Source: Nocardioides astragali
Lineage (GTDB): Bacteria; Actinomycetota; Actinomycetes; Propionibacteriales; Nocardioidaceae
Assembly (NCBI RefSeq): GCF_024436375.1
Contig: NZ_JAFMZM010000007.1
Span: 254,731-318,730 of the forward strand
Direction: 5' to 3'
Length of the DNA stretch: 64,000 nt
The translations under genes and the position numbers were made by a program. The notes beneath the pieces are model-generated. The model did no database searches, was not told the origin of the DNA, and saw nothing but the letters and a program-made list of their open reading frames with translations. Of this stretch, positions 32,355 to 41,356 are shown piece after piece (position 1 is the stretch's first letter; each line of letters opens with the position of its first letter).

Positions 32355-33985
32355 CCGATCCCCTGAGCCGGCCGTCCGACGACCGGCAGGCCACCGCCCT
32401 GCCCATCGACCTCAATGCCCGCGAGCTCGGCCGCTGGATGTGGCGCCAGCTCACCTCGATGCGCACGGCGCTCGTGCTCCTGCTGCTGCTCGCCCTCGCC
32501 GCGATCCCGGGCTCGGTGTTCCCGCAGGAGGACATCGACTCGCTGGCGGTCTCGCAGTGGCGCGACGACCACCCTCGCCTGGCTCCGATCTGGGACCGGC
32601 TGGACCTGTTCGCGGTCTACGGCTCGCCGTGGTTCGCCGCCATCTACATCCTGCTGATGATCTCCCTGGTCGGGTGCATCATCCCGCGGCTGTTCGTCTA
32701 CGCCCGCGCGCTGCGGGCCCGGCCCCCGCGGGCGCCCCGCCACCTCTCGCGGCTGCCCGAGCACACGTCGTACGCCACCGACGAGGACCCCGACGTCGTC
32801 CTCGCCCGGGCGGCGTCGGTGATCCGGCGTCGCCGCTTCCGCGTCGACTGGACGGCGGGGCAGTCCGACGCGGTCGCGGCCGAGCGCGGCCACCTCCGCG
32901 AGGCCGGCAACCTGCTCTTCCACCTGGCCGTGATCGTCGTCCTGGTCGGGGTCGCCATCGGCAGCCTGTTCGGCTACAAGGGCGGCGTCATCATGCTGAA
33001 CGGCAAGGAACACGGCTTCACCAACAAGCTTCCCCTCTACGACGACTTCGCCCCGGGCAGTCTTTTCGACCCCGCCGTGATGGAGCCGTTCTCCTTCAGC
33101 ATCACCGACTTCGACGTCGAGTGGATGACCGAGGGTCGGCGGGCCGGCCAGGCGCGCAAGTTCGTCGCCCACCTCGACTACGAGACCGAGCCGGGTGCGG
33201 AGACGAAGCAGTACGACCTCCGCGTCAACCACCCGCTCTCCATCGGTGGGACCGACGTCTTCCTGATCGGCCACGGCTACGCACCCGTCATCACGATCCG
33301 CGACGGCGAGGGCAACATCGCACAGACGGGTCCGAGCGTCTTCCTGCCGACCAACGCGCAGACCTTCGAGTCCTTCGGCGTGGTCAAGGCGCCCGACGCG
33401 CAGCCCACCCAGATCGGGCTCGAAGGCACCTTCTACCCGACCTTCGCGATGAGCAAGGACGCCGACGGCAACCTCAGCCTGCCGTCCTCCGCGTTCGGCA
33501 ACGCGATCGACCCCCTGGTCTCGCTGCAGGTCTACACCGGTGACGTCGGCCTCGACGACGGCACAAGCGCGTCGGTCTACGTCCTCGACAAGAGCAGGGC
33601 GACCCAGCTGACCAAGGCCAACGGCCAGCCGTTCCGGATGGACCTGCGCCCCGGCGACACCGTCACCCTCCCCGACGGCTTGGGCAGCGTCACGTTCGAG
33701 GGCCTCGAGCGCTGGAACAAGATCCAGATCAGCCGCACCCCTGGCAAGCTCATCGCGCTGACAGGAGTCGTCCTCGCCCTGCTCGGACTGCTCGGGTCGC
33801 TGTTCGTGCGGCCGCGTCGGCTCTGGGTGCGCGCCCGGCGGCAGGACGACGGCACCACGCTGGTCGAGGTGGCCAGGCTGGACCGTTCCTCGGGAGGCGA
33901 CCCGGAGACGGGCCGTGACGAGCTTGCTGAGATCGTGGCAGCACTGAGAGAGGCCACGAGAGAGGACCGAGAGGTACGAGCGTGA
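32351..33985 (+). CDS. resB: cytochrome c biogenesis protein ResB (Ccs1)
   Basis: This 544-aa membrane protein is the ResB/Ccs1 half of system II heme-apocytochrome ligase. It has membrane helices at about residues 37-56, 95-115 and 190-212 and a last one at 470-490, with a large extracytoplasmic domain (about 215-465) between the last two. REAGNLLFHLAVIVVLVGVAIG is the conserved heme-pathway segment with its histidine. GTGA overlaps link it to ccdA and ccsB, so the whole maturation set is one translationally coupled unit. Confidence 0.95.
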   Translation: MTDPLSRPSDDRQATALPIDLNARELGRWMWRQLTSMRTALVLLLLLALAAIPGSVFPQEDIDSLAVSQWRDDHPRLAPIWDRLDLFAVYGSPWFAAIYILLMISLVGCIIPRLFVYARALRARPPRAPRHLSRLPEHTSYATDEDPDVVLARAASVIRRRRFRVDWTAGQSDAVAAERGHLREAGNLLFHLAVIVVLVGVAIGSLFGYKGGVIMLNGKEHGFTNKLPLYDDFAPGSLFDPAVMEPFSFSITDFDVEWMTEGRRAGQARKFVAHLDYETEPGAETKQYDLRVNHPLSIGGTDVFLIGHGYAPVITIRDGEGNIAQTGPSVFLPTNAQTFESFGVVKAPDAQPTQIGLEGTFYPTFAMSKDADGNLSLPSSAFGNAIDPLVSLQVYTGDVGLDDGTSASVYVLDKSRATQLTKANGQPFRMDLRPGDTVTLPDGLGSVTFEGLERWNKIQISRTPGKLIALTGVVLALLGLLGSLFVRPRRLWVRARRQDDGTTLVEVARLDRSSGGDPETGRDELAEIVAALREATREDREVRA

Positions 33986-35013
33986 GCGACGCACAATGGG
34001 AGACCCTCAGCAACCAGGGCGTGGCGGCCGCTGGGGTCGTCTACTTCCTGGCCCTGCTGGCGTACGCCGTGCAGTGGGCGGCGCTGCGTGACGTTCCGGT
34101 CGGGCAGCCGGTGGCCGCCGGCGGCGGCGGGGTCGCCGTCGACGTACCCGACGAGCGGGTCGCGGAGCGCACCGAGATGGCGGGGCGCCTCGGCGTCCTC
34201 CTCACCGGCATCGGCGCGCTGGCCCACTTCCTCGCCCTGGTCGGACGCGGGATGGCCGCGGACCCCAACCGGGTGCCGTGGGGCAACATGTACGAGTTCA
34301 CCCTCAGCGGCACCTTCGTGGTCGTCGCCCTGTTCCTCGCGACCACCGGCCGCTGGCGGCTGTCGTGGCTGGGGCCGATCGTCGTCGGGTTCGTCCTGTG
34401 CGTGCTGCTCGCCGACGTGCTGTGGCTCTACGAGCCTGTGGCCCCGCTCACCGAGGCGCTGGAGTCCTACTGGCTGGTGATCCACGTGGTCGCGGCGGTC
34501 ATCGCCACCGGGGCGTTCACGCTCGGTGCCATCACGTCGATCCTCTACCTGCTCAAGGCCCGCTCCACGAAGGACAAGGGCTACCTCGCCCGCCTGCCCG
34601 AGCTGGCGACGCTGGACCGGATCTCCTACCGCATGCACGCCTTCGGGTTCCCGGTGTGGACCTTCGGCGTGCTGATCACGGGTCCGATCTGGGCGCACCA
34701 GGCCTGGTCGTCCTACTGGAACTGGGACCCCAAGGAGGTGTGGGCGTTCATCACGTGGGTGGTCTACGCCGCCTACCTCCACGCCCGCGCGACGGCGGGG
34801 TGGCGCGGCCGCAACGCCGCGCTGCTGGCACTGGTCGGCGCCGCGACGCTGTGGTTCAACTTCATCGGCATCAACTTCTTCAGCACGACGAGCCAGCACT
34901 CGTACGCCGGGGGCGCAGCCGGGACCCGGTCAGTCGTCGTCGGGCTTGCGTGGCCGGTCGAGACCGCGCAGGAAGTCGGGGTCGTCGTCGGGTCCGATCA
35001 CGCGCGGACGTGA
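33982..35013 (+). CDS. ccsB: cytochrome c biogenesis protein CcsB (CcsA/ResC family)
   Basis: This 343-aa polytopic protein carries the WWD heme-binding motif WSSYWNWDPKEVWAF near residues 244-258 and conserved histidines in ALAHFLALVGRGM, YWLVIHVVAA and TTSQHSYAG. It handles and ligates heme with ResB. Family members normally end shortly after HSYAG; here about 32 further residues are read, overlapping the convergent small gene by 84 bases, which may reflect loss of the original stop or a late frameshift. Start GTG overlaps resB. Confidence 0.94.
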   Translation: MSDAQWETLSNQGVAAAGVVYFLALLAYAVQWAALRDVPVGQPVAAGGGGVAVDVPDERVAERTEMAGRLGVLLTGIGALAHFLALVGRGMAADPNRVPWGNMYEFTLSGTFVVVALFLATTGRWRLSWLGPIVVGFVLCVLLADVLWLYEPVAPLTEALESYWLVIHVVAAVIATGAFTLGAITSILYLLKARSTKDKGYLARLPELATLDRISYRMHAFGFPVWTFGVLITGPIWAHQAWSSYWNWDPKEVWAFITWVVYAAYLHARATAGWRGRNAALLALVGAATLWFNFIGINFFSTTSQHSYAGGAAGTRSVVVGLAWPVETAQEVGVVVGSDHART

Positions 35014-35106
35014 CGCCTCGCCCCTGTCGAGGCGCCGCAGCGCCAGCCTGACGAGCACCCACACGACGACCGCGATGGCGGCGACGACGAGCAGGACCTT
35101 CAGCAT
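34930..35106 (-). CDS. small single-helix membrane protein
   Basis: This roughly 58-aa protein has one N-terminal membrane helix (MLKVLLVVAAIAVVVWVLV) followed by an acidic/basic cytoplasmic tail ending DRPRKPDDD. The ATG at 35106 is immediately preceded by GGAGGA (tight spacing); a TTG at 35127 is an alternative start giving 65 aa. Similar short proteins occur at this position in other actinobacteria, but no function is known. The gene overlaps the 3' end of ccsB in antisense and shares a symmetric -10 element with the divergent DUF4229 gene. Confidence 0.65.
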   Translation of the reverse strand: MLKVLLVVAAIAVVVWVLVRLALRRLDRGEASRPRVIGPDDDPDFLRGLDRPRKPDDD

Positions 35107-35126
35107 TCCTCCAATGTAGTCGCGCA

Positions 35127-35136
35127 AGCCTAGGCT
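35127..35136. promoter_or_regulatory. AGCCTAGGCT: shared symmetric -10 element
   Basis: The palindrome contains TAGGCT on both strands. On the plus strand it lies seven bases before the GTG at 35144 (leaderless); on the minus strand it would give a short leader to the ATG at 35106. It is a candidate bidirectional promoter. Confidence 0.5.
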
Positions 35137-35143
35137 TGGTCCC

Positions 35144-35407
35144 GTGAAGGAGTTCGTGGTCTACACCGCTCTGCGGATCGTGCTGTTCATGGCGTCGTTC
35201 GGCGTCGTCGCCGGCGTGATGGCGCTGGTCTTCGACGGCCGGTTCAACCTGTTCTGGGCCGTGATCCTGGCCTTCCTCATCTCCGGGATCGCGTCCTACT
35301 ACATCCTCGACCGGCAGCGTGAGGCCTTCGCCCGACGCGTCGAGAGCCGCGCCGCCAAGGCCTCGGCAGCCTTCGAGGAGCGCAAGGCGCGCGAGGACCA
35401 GGACTGA
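35144..35407 (+). CDS. DUF4229 domain membrane protein
   Basis: This 87-aa protein has two membrane helices (about residues 5-27 and 33-54) followed by a charged amphipathic tail, matching actinobacterial DUF4229. Its role is unknown. The location after ccsB is conserved in related genomes. The GTG start follows a TAGGCT -10 by seven bases. Confidence 0.85.
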   Translation: MKEFVVYTALRIVLFMASFGVVAGVMALVFDGRFNLFWAVILAFLISGIASYYILDRQREAFARRVESRAAKASAAFEERKAREDQD

Positions 35408-35425
35408 GCCTCCGCGGCGTCGGGA

Positions 35426-36682
35426 CTAGAAACCCGTGAGGCTGTAGGGCGGGTCGCTGAGGTCGGCCATCGCCGCGAACCGGCGTACGGCGTCATCGGT
35501 GCCGTCGATCCGCCCGGCGCGTCGCAGCTGCTGCACGCCGACATCGGAGAGGTAGAGCGAGCCGAGCGTCTCGGCCGTGACCCGTACGTCGGGCTCCTCC
35601 TCGGTCCGCGACACCGCGGCCACACCGTCGCCGGCCTCGACCGCGTAGCGCCCGGCCGCGTGGCCGTGCGGGTCGTCGACCTCGAGGACGATCGTGCCGT
35701 CCGCAGCCCACGGGCGTGCCGCGAGGGCACGCGGGACGTCGAGGATGCGGAGCCAGAGGAACTCCTCGATCTCGGTGGTCTTGACCCGGTTGAGGTCCGT
35801 GAGCGCCCACGTGATCGGGTCATCGGGGTGGGCCAGGTTGAAGGTCACGGTCTTGACGCGGTCCATGCCGGCGAGGAAGGACCACAGGCCGAGCTGGGCA
35901 GCGGGGGACAGGGCGACCATCTCGTCGACCTTGACCGTGTCCTTCTCCCCGTGCTTGAAGAGCGTGAATCCGTCGACCTGACCGCCGTCGTCGAGGTGGA
36001 CGGCGGCGCGGAGCTTGCGGTTGCCGCCGCCGCCGGTGAAGTCGTACGTGCCCGTGTGCATGTCCTGGTAGGGCGAGGGCCACTCCACCGAGCCGCGCTG
36101 CCTCGCATGGAAGACGTCGAAGACGCCCTTCACGTGCGGCCACGCGTCCAGCGGCTCGATGAGCTCCACGCGGCCCGGGTCGACGAACGAGCGGAACGCG
36201 AAGCCGGGTGAGGTGTCCACCTCGATGCCGCGGCGGAACGTGGCCGGACCGAAACCCCAGCGACCGTAGATCGTGGCCTCGGACGCGGTGAGCGCGGCGA
36301 TCGGTACGCCCTGGGCCACGGCGTCGGACAGGTCGTCCTCGATCAGCCGGCGGAGCAGGCCTCGGCGGCGGTGGCTGGCACTGGTGGTCACGTCCGTGAT
36401 CATCCGCAGTGGCACCAGCTCGCGGCCCGCGTTCAGGGTCTTGTCGAAGCTGGCGTACGTCGCCACAGGGATCGGGCCGGCGCCGAACTCGCCGGCCGGC
36501 AGCCAGGCGCCGCGTACGACCACGCGGTCGGTGCGGTAGTGGTTGACCCACCGGGTGACGAGCTCGTCCTCGGGGCGGTCCTCGCGGAAGCCCCGCAGCA
36601 CGCCGTCGATCCAGCCGCGCCGCAGTGCGGTCGCCTCGTCGGACTCGTCGAAGAAGTCGAGGATGGCGAAGTCGTAGTCCAC
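35426..36682 (-). CDS. GNAT family N-acetyltransferase (Eis-like)
   Basis: This 418-aa protein has the Eis architecture: an N-terminal GNAT domain with the acetyl-CoA loop TTSASHRRRGLLRRLIEDDL (Q/RxxGxG/A-like) near residues 103-122, a middle GNAT-like domain, and a C-terminal sterol-carrier-like domain (about residues 310-418) ending SLTGF, whose terminal carboxylate is catalytic in Eis. Such enzymes acetylate amines, including aminoglycosides and lysines; the natural substrate here is unknown. Single gene, convergent with DUF4229. Confidence 0.9.
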   Translation of the reverse strand: MDYDFAILDFFDESDEATALRRGWIDGVLRGFREDRPEDELVTRWVNHYRTDRVVVRGAWLPAGEFGAGPIPVATYASFDKTLNAGRELVPLRMITDVTTSASHRRRGLLRRLIEDDLSDAVAQGVPIAALTASEATIYGRWGFGPATFRRGIEVDTSPGFAFRSFVDPGRVELIEPLDAWPHVKGVFDVFHARQRGSVEWPSPYQDMHTGTYDFTGGGGNRKLRAAVHLDDGGQVDGFTLFKHGEKDTVKVDEMVALSPAAQLGLWSFLAGMDRVKTVTFNLAHPDDPITWALTDLNRVKTTEIEEFLWLRILDVPRALAARPWAADGTIVLEVDDPHGHAAGRYAVEAGDGVAAVSRTEEEPDVRVTAETLGSLYLSDVGVQQLRRAGRIDGTDDAVRRFAAMADLSDPPYSLTGF

Positions 36683-36753
36683 CCACCCACGCTAGTGAGC
36701 GCTCCCGCCAGGGGCCACGGGTTTTCGGCTCTGCCGAGCTCGAGCAGAGGGGA

Positions 36754-37629
36754 TCAGCGGAGGACGAGCAGCGGAGCGGCGACGAGGACCGACCACATCA
36801 GCTCGGCAGCGCCGGTGGCGGCGAGCACCGGGATGAGGGCGGGCCCGGCAGCGCCGGCGAGGACCGCCTTCGTCGGGGCGCCGGCACGGGCCAGGAAGCC
36901 CAGGCCGAGCAGGGCCCACCAGGTGGTGGCAGCGCCGATCGCCACCACGGCGGCGGCCGACACGAGGACGAGGAAGGCGTAGAGGTAGCGGGTGCGCTCG
37001 TCACCCAGCCGCACCGCGAGGGTGTGCTTGCCGGCCACCGTGTCGGTGGGGATGTCGCGCAGGTTGTTGGCGACGAGGATGGCGCAGGCCAGGGCGCCGA
37101 CGCCGACCCCGGCGTAGAGGGCTGGCCATTCCCAGGTCTCGGTCTGGACGTACGTCGTGCCGACGACCGCGACGAGCCCGAAGAAGACGAACACCATGAC
37201 CTCGCCGAGCCCGAGGTAGCCGTAGGGCTTGTCGCCACCGGTGTAGAACCAGGCCGCCACGACACAGGCCAGCCCGACCGCCACCAGCCACCATGCGGTG
37301 GTGGCGGCAAGCACCAGTCCGGCCACGGCGGCGACACCGAAGGCGGCGAACGCTGCGGTCTTCACGGCCCGCGGCGTGGCCGTGCCGGAGCCGACCAGCC
37401 GCATCGGGCCGACCCGGTCGGCGTCGGTGCCGCGGATGCCGTCGGAGTAGTCGTTGGCGTAGTTGACGCCGACCTGCAGGGCGAGGCTCACGACGAGGGC
37501 GAGCAGGGCCTTCCACCACACGGCCTGGTCGACGTACGCCGCCACCCCGGTGCCGGCCAGAACGGGGGCGACGGCGGCGGGAAGGGTGCGCGGCCGGGCG
37601 CCGGCGAGCCAGTCAGCGGATGAGGTCAC
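36754..37629 (-). CDS. menA: 1,4-dihydroxy-2-naphthoate polyprenyltransferase
   Basis: This 291-aa UbiA-family membrane prenyltransferase attaches the isoprenoid chain to dihydroxynaphthoate to make demethylmenaquinone. The first Asp-rich motif NYANDYSDGIRGTD is near residues 56-69 and the second is ANNLRDIPTDTVAGK near residues 187-201; about eight membrane helices are predicted. Its start overlaps the end of the upstream MFS gene by 17 bases, so the two are cotranscribed. Confidence 0.96.
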   Translation of the reverse strand: MTSSADWLAGARPRTLPAAVAPVLAGTGVAAYVDQAVWWKALLALVVSLALQVGVNYANDYSDGIRGTDADRVGPMRLVGSGTATPRAVKTAAFAAFGVAAVAGLVLAATTAWWLVAVGLACVVAAWFYTGGDKPYGYLGLGEVMVFVFFGLVAVVGTTYVQTETWEWPALYAGVGVGALACAILVANNLRDIPTDTVAGKHTLAVRLGDERTRYLYAFLVLVSAAAVVAIGAATTWWALLGLGFLARAGAPTKAVLAGAAGPALIPVLAATGAAELMWSVLVAAPLLVLR

Positions 37630-39001
37630 CGGTGGATTCTGGCAGCCCGTCGAGCGGCGACTCGCCGCCGGGCTCGGCGGGCTGGTCGACGGTCGGCGGC
37701 CCGACCGGGGCGTCCGCGTCGTCGGCGGCGTGCGCGGCCGCGTCGGCCAGCACGTCGGCCGGGACGTTGCGCTCGAGGAAGCGGCGGGCCATCGCCGTCG
37801 ACGGGTGGATGGCGATCGCCGCGAAGGTGATGAGGCCGGCGATGACGAGCCAGCCGTAGGTGCTCCAGGTCATCGCCAGGAAGGTGAAGGCCGCGGGCGC
37901 CCCGACATGGCCGAGGGTGCTGCTGAGCTCGGCTGCGCCCTGGTACTCACCGCGACGGCGGGGGTCCATGAGCTCGGCCTCGAAGGTCCAGCTCGCGGCC
38001 GAGAGGTAGAGCTCCGCGCCGGTCAGCGTGACGTGGCCGAGGAAGAACAGCAGGATCGTCCACAGGCCGACGGTGTGGTGGGTCGAGAGCGTGATCACGC
38101 ACGAGATGATGAAGAAGACCGTCGAGATCCGGATCGCCCGCAGCGCCGTGGTGACGTCCTTGATCCCGCGGGCCGCTGCCATCGGCAGGACGATGCACAT
38201 CACGGTGTTGGTGCCGAAGAGCAGCGACAGGATCACCCACGGCGCGTCGGTCTTGTCCACCAGCCACAGCGGGATGACGACGTTGAGGATCACCTGGTTG
38301 GTCCAGAGCATCCCGCTGAAGAAGCTCGTGGCGAGCCAGCCGACGTTGCGCATCGGGCCGGGCCCGGGGACCTTGACCTTCCGCTCCTCCGCGGTCCGCA
38401 TGTCGTGCTTGGCGTCGGGCAGCCGGGTGATGTTGAAGCTGTTGAACAGGAAGACGACGGATGTGAAGAGCGGCATCGCCATCAGGAGCGTCAAGGACTC
38501 GGGGCCCAAGGCGATGATGCCGAGCAACGAGCCGAGGGTGAAGCCGACGTTGAGCGCGGAGTACATGTAGGCGCGGGAGTTCACGCGCTCCTGCGGCGGC
38601 AGCACGTCGATCGTGTAGGCCCCGTGGGCGACTCCCCCGAGGGCGCCGATCACCTCCATCACGATCGCCATCGCGAGGTAGCCCTGGAAGCTTTCGATGA
38701 ACGGCCAGACCGCGAACATCGCGCCCTGCCCGGCCGAGCTGATCGCCCAGCAACGCTTGGCCCCGAGGCGGTCGACGATGCGACCCATCGGGTAGGCCGC
38801 GATGAAGGAGGCGACGCCCGCGATCGTCAGACCCAGGCCCACTTGGACGACCGACAGCCCGACCACCTGGGTGAAGAACACCGCCGAGCCCGCCATGAAC
38901 GTGCCCTCGCCGAGAGCGAAGAGCAGTGACTGGGTCGCCAACCTCCCCGCCAGTGGGGAGGGAGGCGTGGCCTGCTTCTTGAGGGTCGACACGATGCTCA
39001 T
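37613..39001 (-). CDS. MFS transporter (paralogue 1)
   Basis: This 462-aa major facilitator has about 12 helices; the loop 2-3 signature reads AAYPMGRIVDRLGAKRCW, and ALGEGTFMAGSAVFFTQVVGLS opens helix 1. The C-terminal 60 residues are a charged, proline-containing cytoplasmic tail. It is clearly related to the second MFS gene at 43546 (shared GEGTF..GSAVFFTQ and INIG/LNVGFT motifs). It overlaps menA, so a link to quinone or precursor transport is possible but unproven. Confidence 0.9.
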   Translation of the reverse strand: MSIVSTLKKQATPPSPLAGRLATQSLLFALGEGTFMAGSAVFFTQVVGLSVVQVGLGLTIAGVASFIAAYPMGRIVDRLGAKRCWAISSAGQGAMFAVWPFIESFQGYLAMAIVMEVIGALGGVAHGAYTIDVLPPQERVNSRAYMYSALNVGFTLGSLLGIIALGPESLTLLMAMPLFTSVVFLFNSFNITRLPDAKHDMRTAEERKVKVPGPGPMRNVGWLATSFFSGMLWTNQVILNVVIPLWLVDKTDAPWVILSLLFGTNTVMCIVLPMAAARGIKDVTTALRAIRISTVFFIISCVITLSTHHTVGLWTILLFFLGHVTLTGAELYLSAASWTFEAELMDPRRRGEYQGAAELSSTLGHVGAPAAFTFLAMTWSTYGWLVIAGLITFAAIAIHPSTAMARRFLERNVPADVLADAAAHAADDADAPVGPPTVDQPAEPGGESPLDGLPESTGDLIR

Positions 39002-39153
39002 CGCCGTCCATTGTGGGCCCTGGGTCCGACACCCGTCGCGCCAATTACGGACCGCGCGGTCGGACCGTGCGGTCGGATCGGATGGCCATGTCGAGAAGGC
39101 GCTGCCAGCTCCGTCCCGGGATCGACAGCACCCACGACACGGAGGATCGACCC

Positions 39154-39594
39154 ATGACCCACATTCGACGCTTCGACCACGTCGGCATCACCGTCGCCGA
39201 CCTCGACGCCGCCATCGACTTCTTCGTCGCCCTGGGCCTCGAGGTGGAGGGTCGTACGTTCCTCGAGGGCGAGTTCGTCGAGACCGTCTGCGGCATCCCC
39301 GGCGCCCGCACCGAGATCGCCATGCTCAAGGCCCCGGACGGGGGCGCCACGGTGGAGCTGGGCAGGTTCCGCCGCCCCGACCACCTGCCAGGTTCGCCCG
39401 CCGCGCCGTCCAACGAGCTGGGCCTGCGCAACGTCTCCTTCCAGGTCGTCGACATCGAGGGCGCCGTGGCGCTCGCAGCCGAGCGTGGCTACGGCCTGGT
39501 CGGTGGCATCGGCAGCTACGAGGACCAGTGGAAGATGGCGTACGTCCGGGGCCCCGAGGGGATCATCGTGTCGCTGGCGGAGCAGATCGGCTGA
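39154..39594 (+). CDS. VOC family (glyoxalase-like) protein
   Basis: This 146-aa protein has two beta-alpha-beta-beta-beta modules: FDHVGITVADLDAAIDFF at the start and LRNVSFQVVDIEGAVAL in the middle, with EGIIVSLAEQIG at the end. Metal ligands H9, E-rich strands and the terminal Glu are plausible. The family includes glyoxalase, epimerase and dioxygenase relatives, so the reaction is unknown. GGAGGA lies 8 bases before the ATG. The upstream gap holds a 13-bp tandem repeat around 39050-39075. Confidence 0.88.
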   Translation: MTHIRRFDHVGITVADLDAAIDFFVALGLEVEGRTFLEGEFVETVCGIPGARTEIAMLKAPDGGATVELGRFRRPDHLPGSPAAPSNELGLRNVSFQVVDIEGAVALAAERGYGLVGGIGSYEDQWKMAYVRGPEGIIVSLAEQIG

Positions 39595-39611
39595 GCGTCC
39601 CCTCGTTCTTG

Positions 39612-39680
39612 TTGGTTGAGGAGGTCGCGCAGGCGCGCTCTCGCTGGTTGAGGAGGTCGCGCAGCGACCGTCACGAAACC
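39612..39680. repeat. tandem copies of an intergenic GGTTGAGGAGGTCGC repeat
   Basis: A partial copy (39612-39641) is followed by a complete palindromic copy (39645-39680): GGTTGAGGA, then the perfect stem GGTCGC-GCA-GCGACC, then GTCACGAAACC, which mirrors the GGTT start. Similar elements are recalled as dispersed repeats in Nocardioides-like genomes. It sits just upstream of the second DUF222-HNH gene. Confidence 0.7.
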
Positions 39681-39773
39681 CCTCTCCTGGGTCCGTCGTC
39701 CTGTTCGAGAACACTTCTCCACAGGAGCATTGGCGCAGGTCAGAGTGTCGGTGGGCTCTGGGAGGATGGACGC

Positions 39774-41216
39774 ATGTCCACCACCACCCCGGCTCCCAGC
39801 GCACTCGCCGTGCTGGACCGTGCTCGGGCGGCGATGACCGCTCGGCGGCGGGCGGAGGTCGAGGTGCTGGAGGCTGCGTTGGTGTGGGCGCACGCCCACG
39901 TCCCGGCTGGTGAGGACGACGCCGCGGGCTGGAGGTCGGACATCATCCACACGCCTGGGTCGGCGGCGGCGTTGTTCGGGGAGCGGGCCACCCCGATCGC
40001 GGGTGACGGGACGCCGGCGGTGGCGGAGTTCGCGGTGACGGAGCTCGCCGCGGTCCTCGACATCTCGCACGAGGCGACGCTGTCCCTGGTCGGCGACGTG
40101 CTCGACCTGGCCCACCGCCTGCCACGCACCTGGGCCTTGGTCAAGGAGCTGCGGGTCCCGGTCCACCTCGGGCGGGAGGCCGCCCGGCAGTCCCGCGACC
40201 TGGACGTGGACGCAGCAGCGCATGCGGACCGGCTGCTGTCGTGGCGGCCACGGCGGCTGAACCCGCACCGGGTGGGGGTGCTGGTCCACGAGGCCCGCCT
40301 GTACGCCGACCCGGACCGGGCCATCGCGGACCACGATCAGGCGTTGGCGTCGCGTCGGGTGGAGGTGCACCACGAGGAAGGTGCGCCCGGCTCGTCGGAG
40401 GTGTTCATGACCCTCGACACCGCGGATGCGGCCGCGTTCGACTCGACGGTGTCCACGATGGCCGCCACCATGCGCGCCCTGGGTCATCCCGGGGACCTCG
40501 GCGTCTGCCGGGCGCACGCGGTGGGGGTGCTCGCGGACCCGCAGCAGGCCCTCGACCTGCTGGCCGCTGCCGACATCGCCGACCCCGACCGACCCCTCGA
40601 CCCGGACCACGACCCCGCGGTCTGTTTCGCCGAGGACGCCGCCTACGCCACCCCCACCCCCTTCCGCGGCAGTAATGGTGCCGGTGAGGCGGTCGTCGTC
40701 TTCCACGTCACCGACCGCGACCTCCTCGACCCCGACGGCAGCGGGTTGCTGCGTCGGGACGGGGTGGCCCGCTCCCCGAGGCTCGGCCCGGTGCTCACCA
40801 GCCGGTTGCACTCGTGGCTGCTGACCGCCGGCACGGTGACCATCAAGCCCGTCCTCGACATCCAGGCGATGCCCGCGGTGGACCAGCACGACCCGCCGGC
40901 CCGGATGGCCGAGGCCGTCCGGCTCCGCGACGAGACCTGTGTCTACCCCCGCTGCGGCCGCCGAGCGGAGGTCTGCGACCTCGACCACATCGACGAATAC
41001 ATCCCCCTCGACCAGGGCGGCCCACCCGGCCAGACGCATCCCGACAACCTCGCCCCGCTGTGCCGGCGGCACCACCGCGCCAAGACCTTCGCCCACTTCA
41101 GCTACCGACGCCTGGCGGATGGGTCGTACGAGTGGACCCTGCCCACCGGCACCCAGGTCACCACCGACCCGAACATGCCGCGCCCCGCACCACCACCCAG
41201 ACGTCGACGAACCTGA
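39774..41216 (+). CDS. DUF222 / HNH endonuclease (second copy)
   Basis: This 480-aa protein has an N-terminal DUF222 region and a C-terminal HNH motif, CVYPRCGRRAEVCDLDHIDEY then DNLAPLCRRHHRAKTFAHF, with zinc cysteines and the catalytic His present. GGGAGGA lies eight bases before the ATG. It is distant from the DUF222 gene at 20379, not a recent copy. A decayed fragment very similar to its HNH segment follows at 41357-41576. No clear LexA box is seen upstream. Confidence 0.9.
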   Translation: MSTTTPAPSALAVLDRARAAMTARRRAEVEVLEAALVWAHAHVPAGEDDAAGWRSDIIHTPGSAAALFGERATPIAGDGTPAVAEFAVTELAAVLDISHEATLSLVGDVLDLAHRLPRTWALVKELRVPVHLGREAARQSRDLDVDAAAHADRLLSWRPRRLNPHRVGVLVHEARLYADPDRAIADHDQALASRRVEVHHEEGAPGSSEVFMTLDTADAAAFDSTVSTMAATMRALGHPGDLGVCRAHAVGVLADPQQALDLLAAADIADPDRPLDPDHDPAVCFAEDAAYATPTPFRGSNGAGEAVVVFHVTDRDLLDPDGSGLLRRDGVARSPRLGPVLTSRLHSWLLTAGTVTIKPVLDIQAMPAVDQHDPPARMAEAVRLRDETCVYPRCGRRAEVCDLDHIDEYIPLDQGGPPGQTHPDNLAPLCRRHHRAKTFAHFSYRRLADGSYEWTLPTGTQVTTDPNMPRPAPPPRRRRT

Positions 41217-41356
41217 CCGCCCCAAAGCCCGACACCACCAAGGTGATCGGGCCACAGGCACGCCGCTGGACGTGATGGGCAGCTCCAGCCTCCGTCACGG
41301 GCCGCTTCCGGCGACAGCGGTCCGCCGCTGGCCTCTCGCTTGCTCCTCGCGAACAC

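Noticed and set aside
39700..39773. LexA box before the second DUF222-HNH gene
   Set aside because: Only a GTTCGA half-site is seen; the other half does not match.
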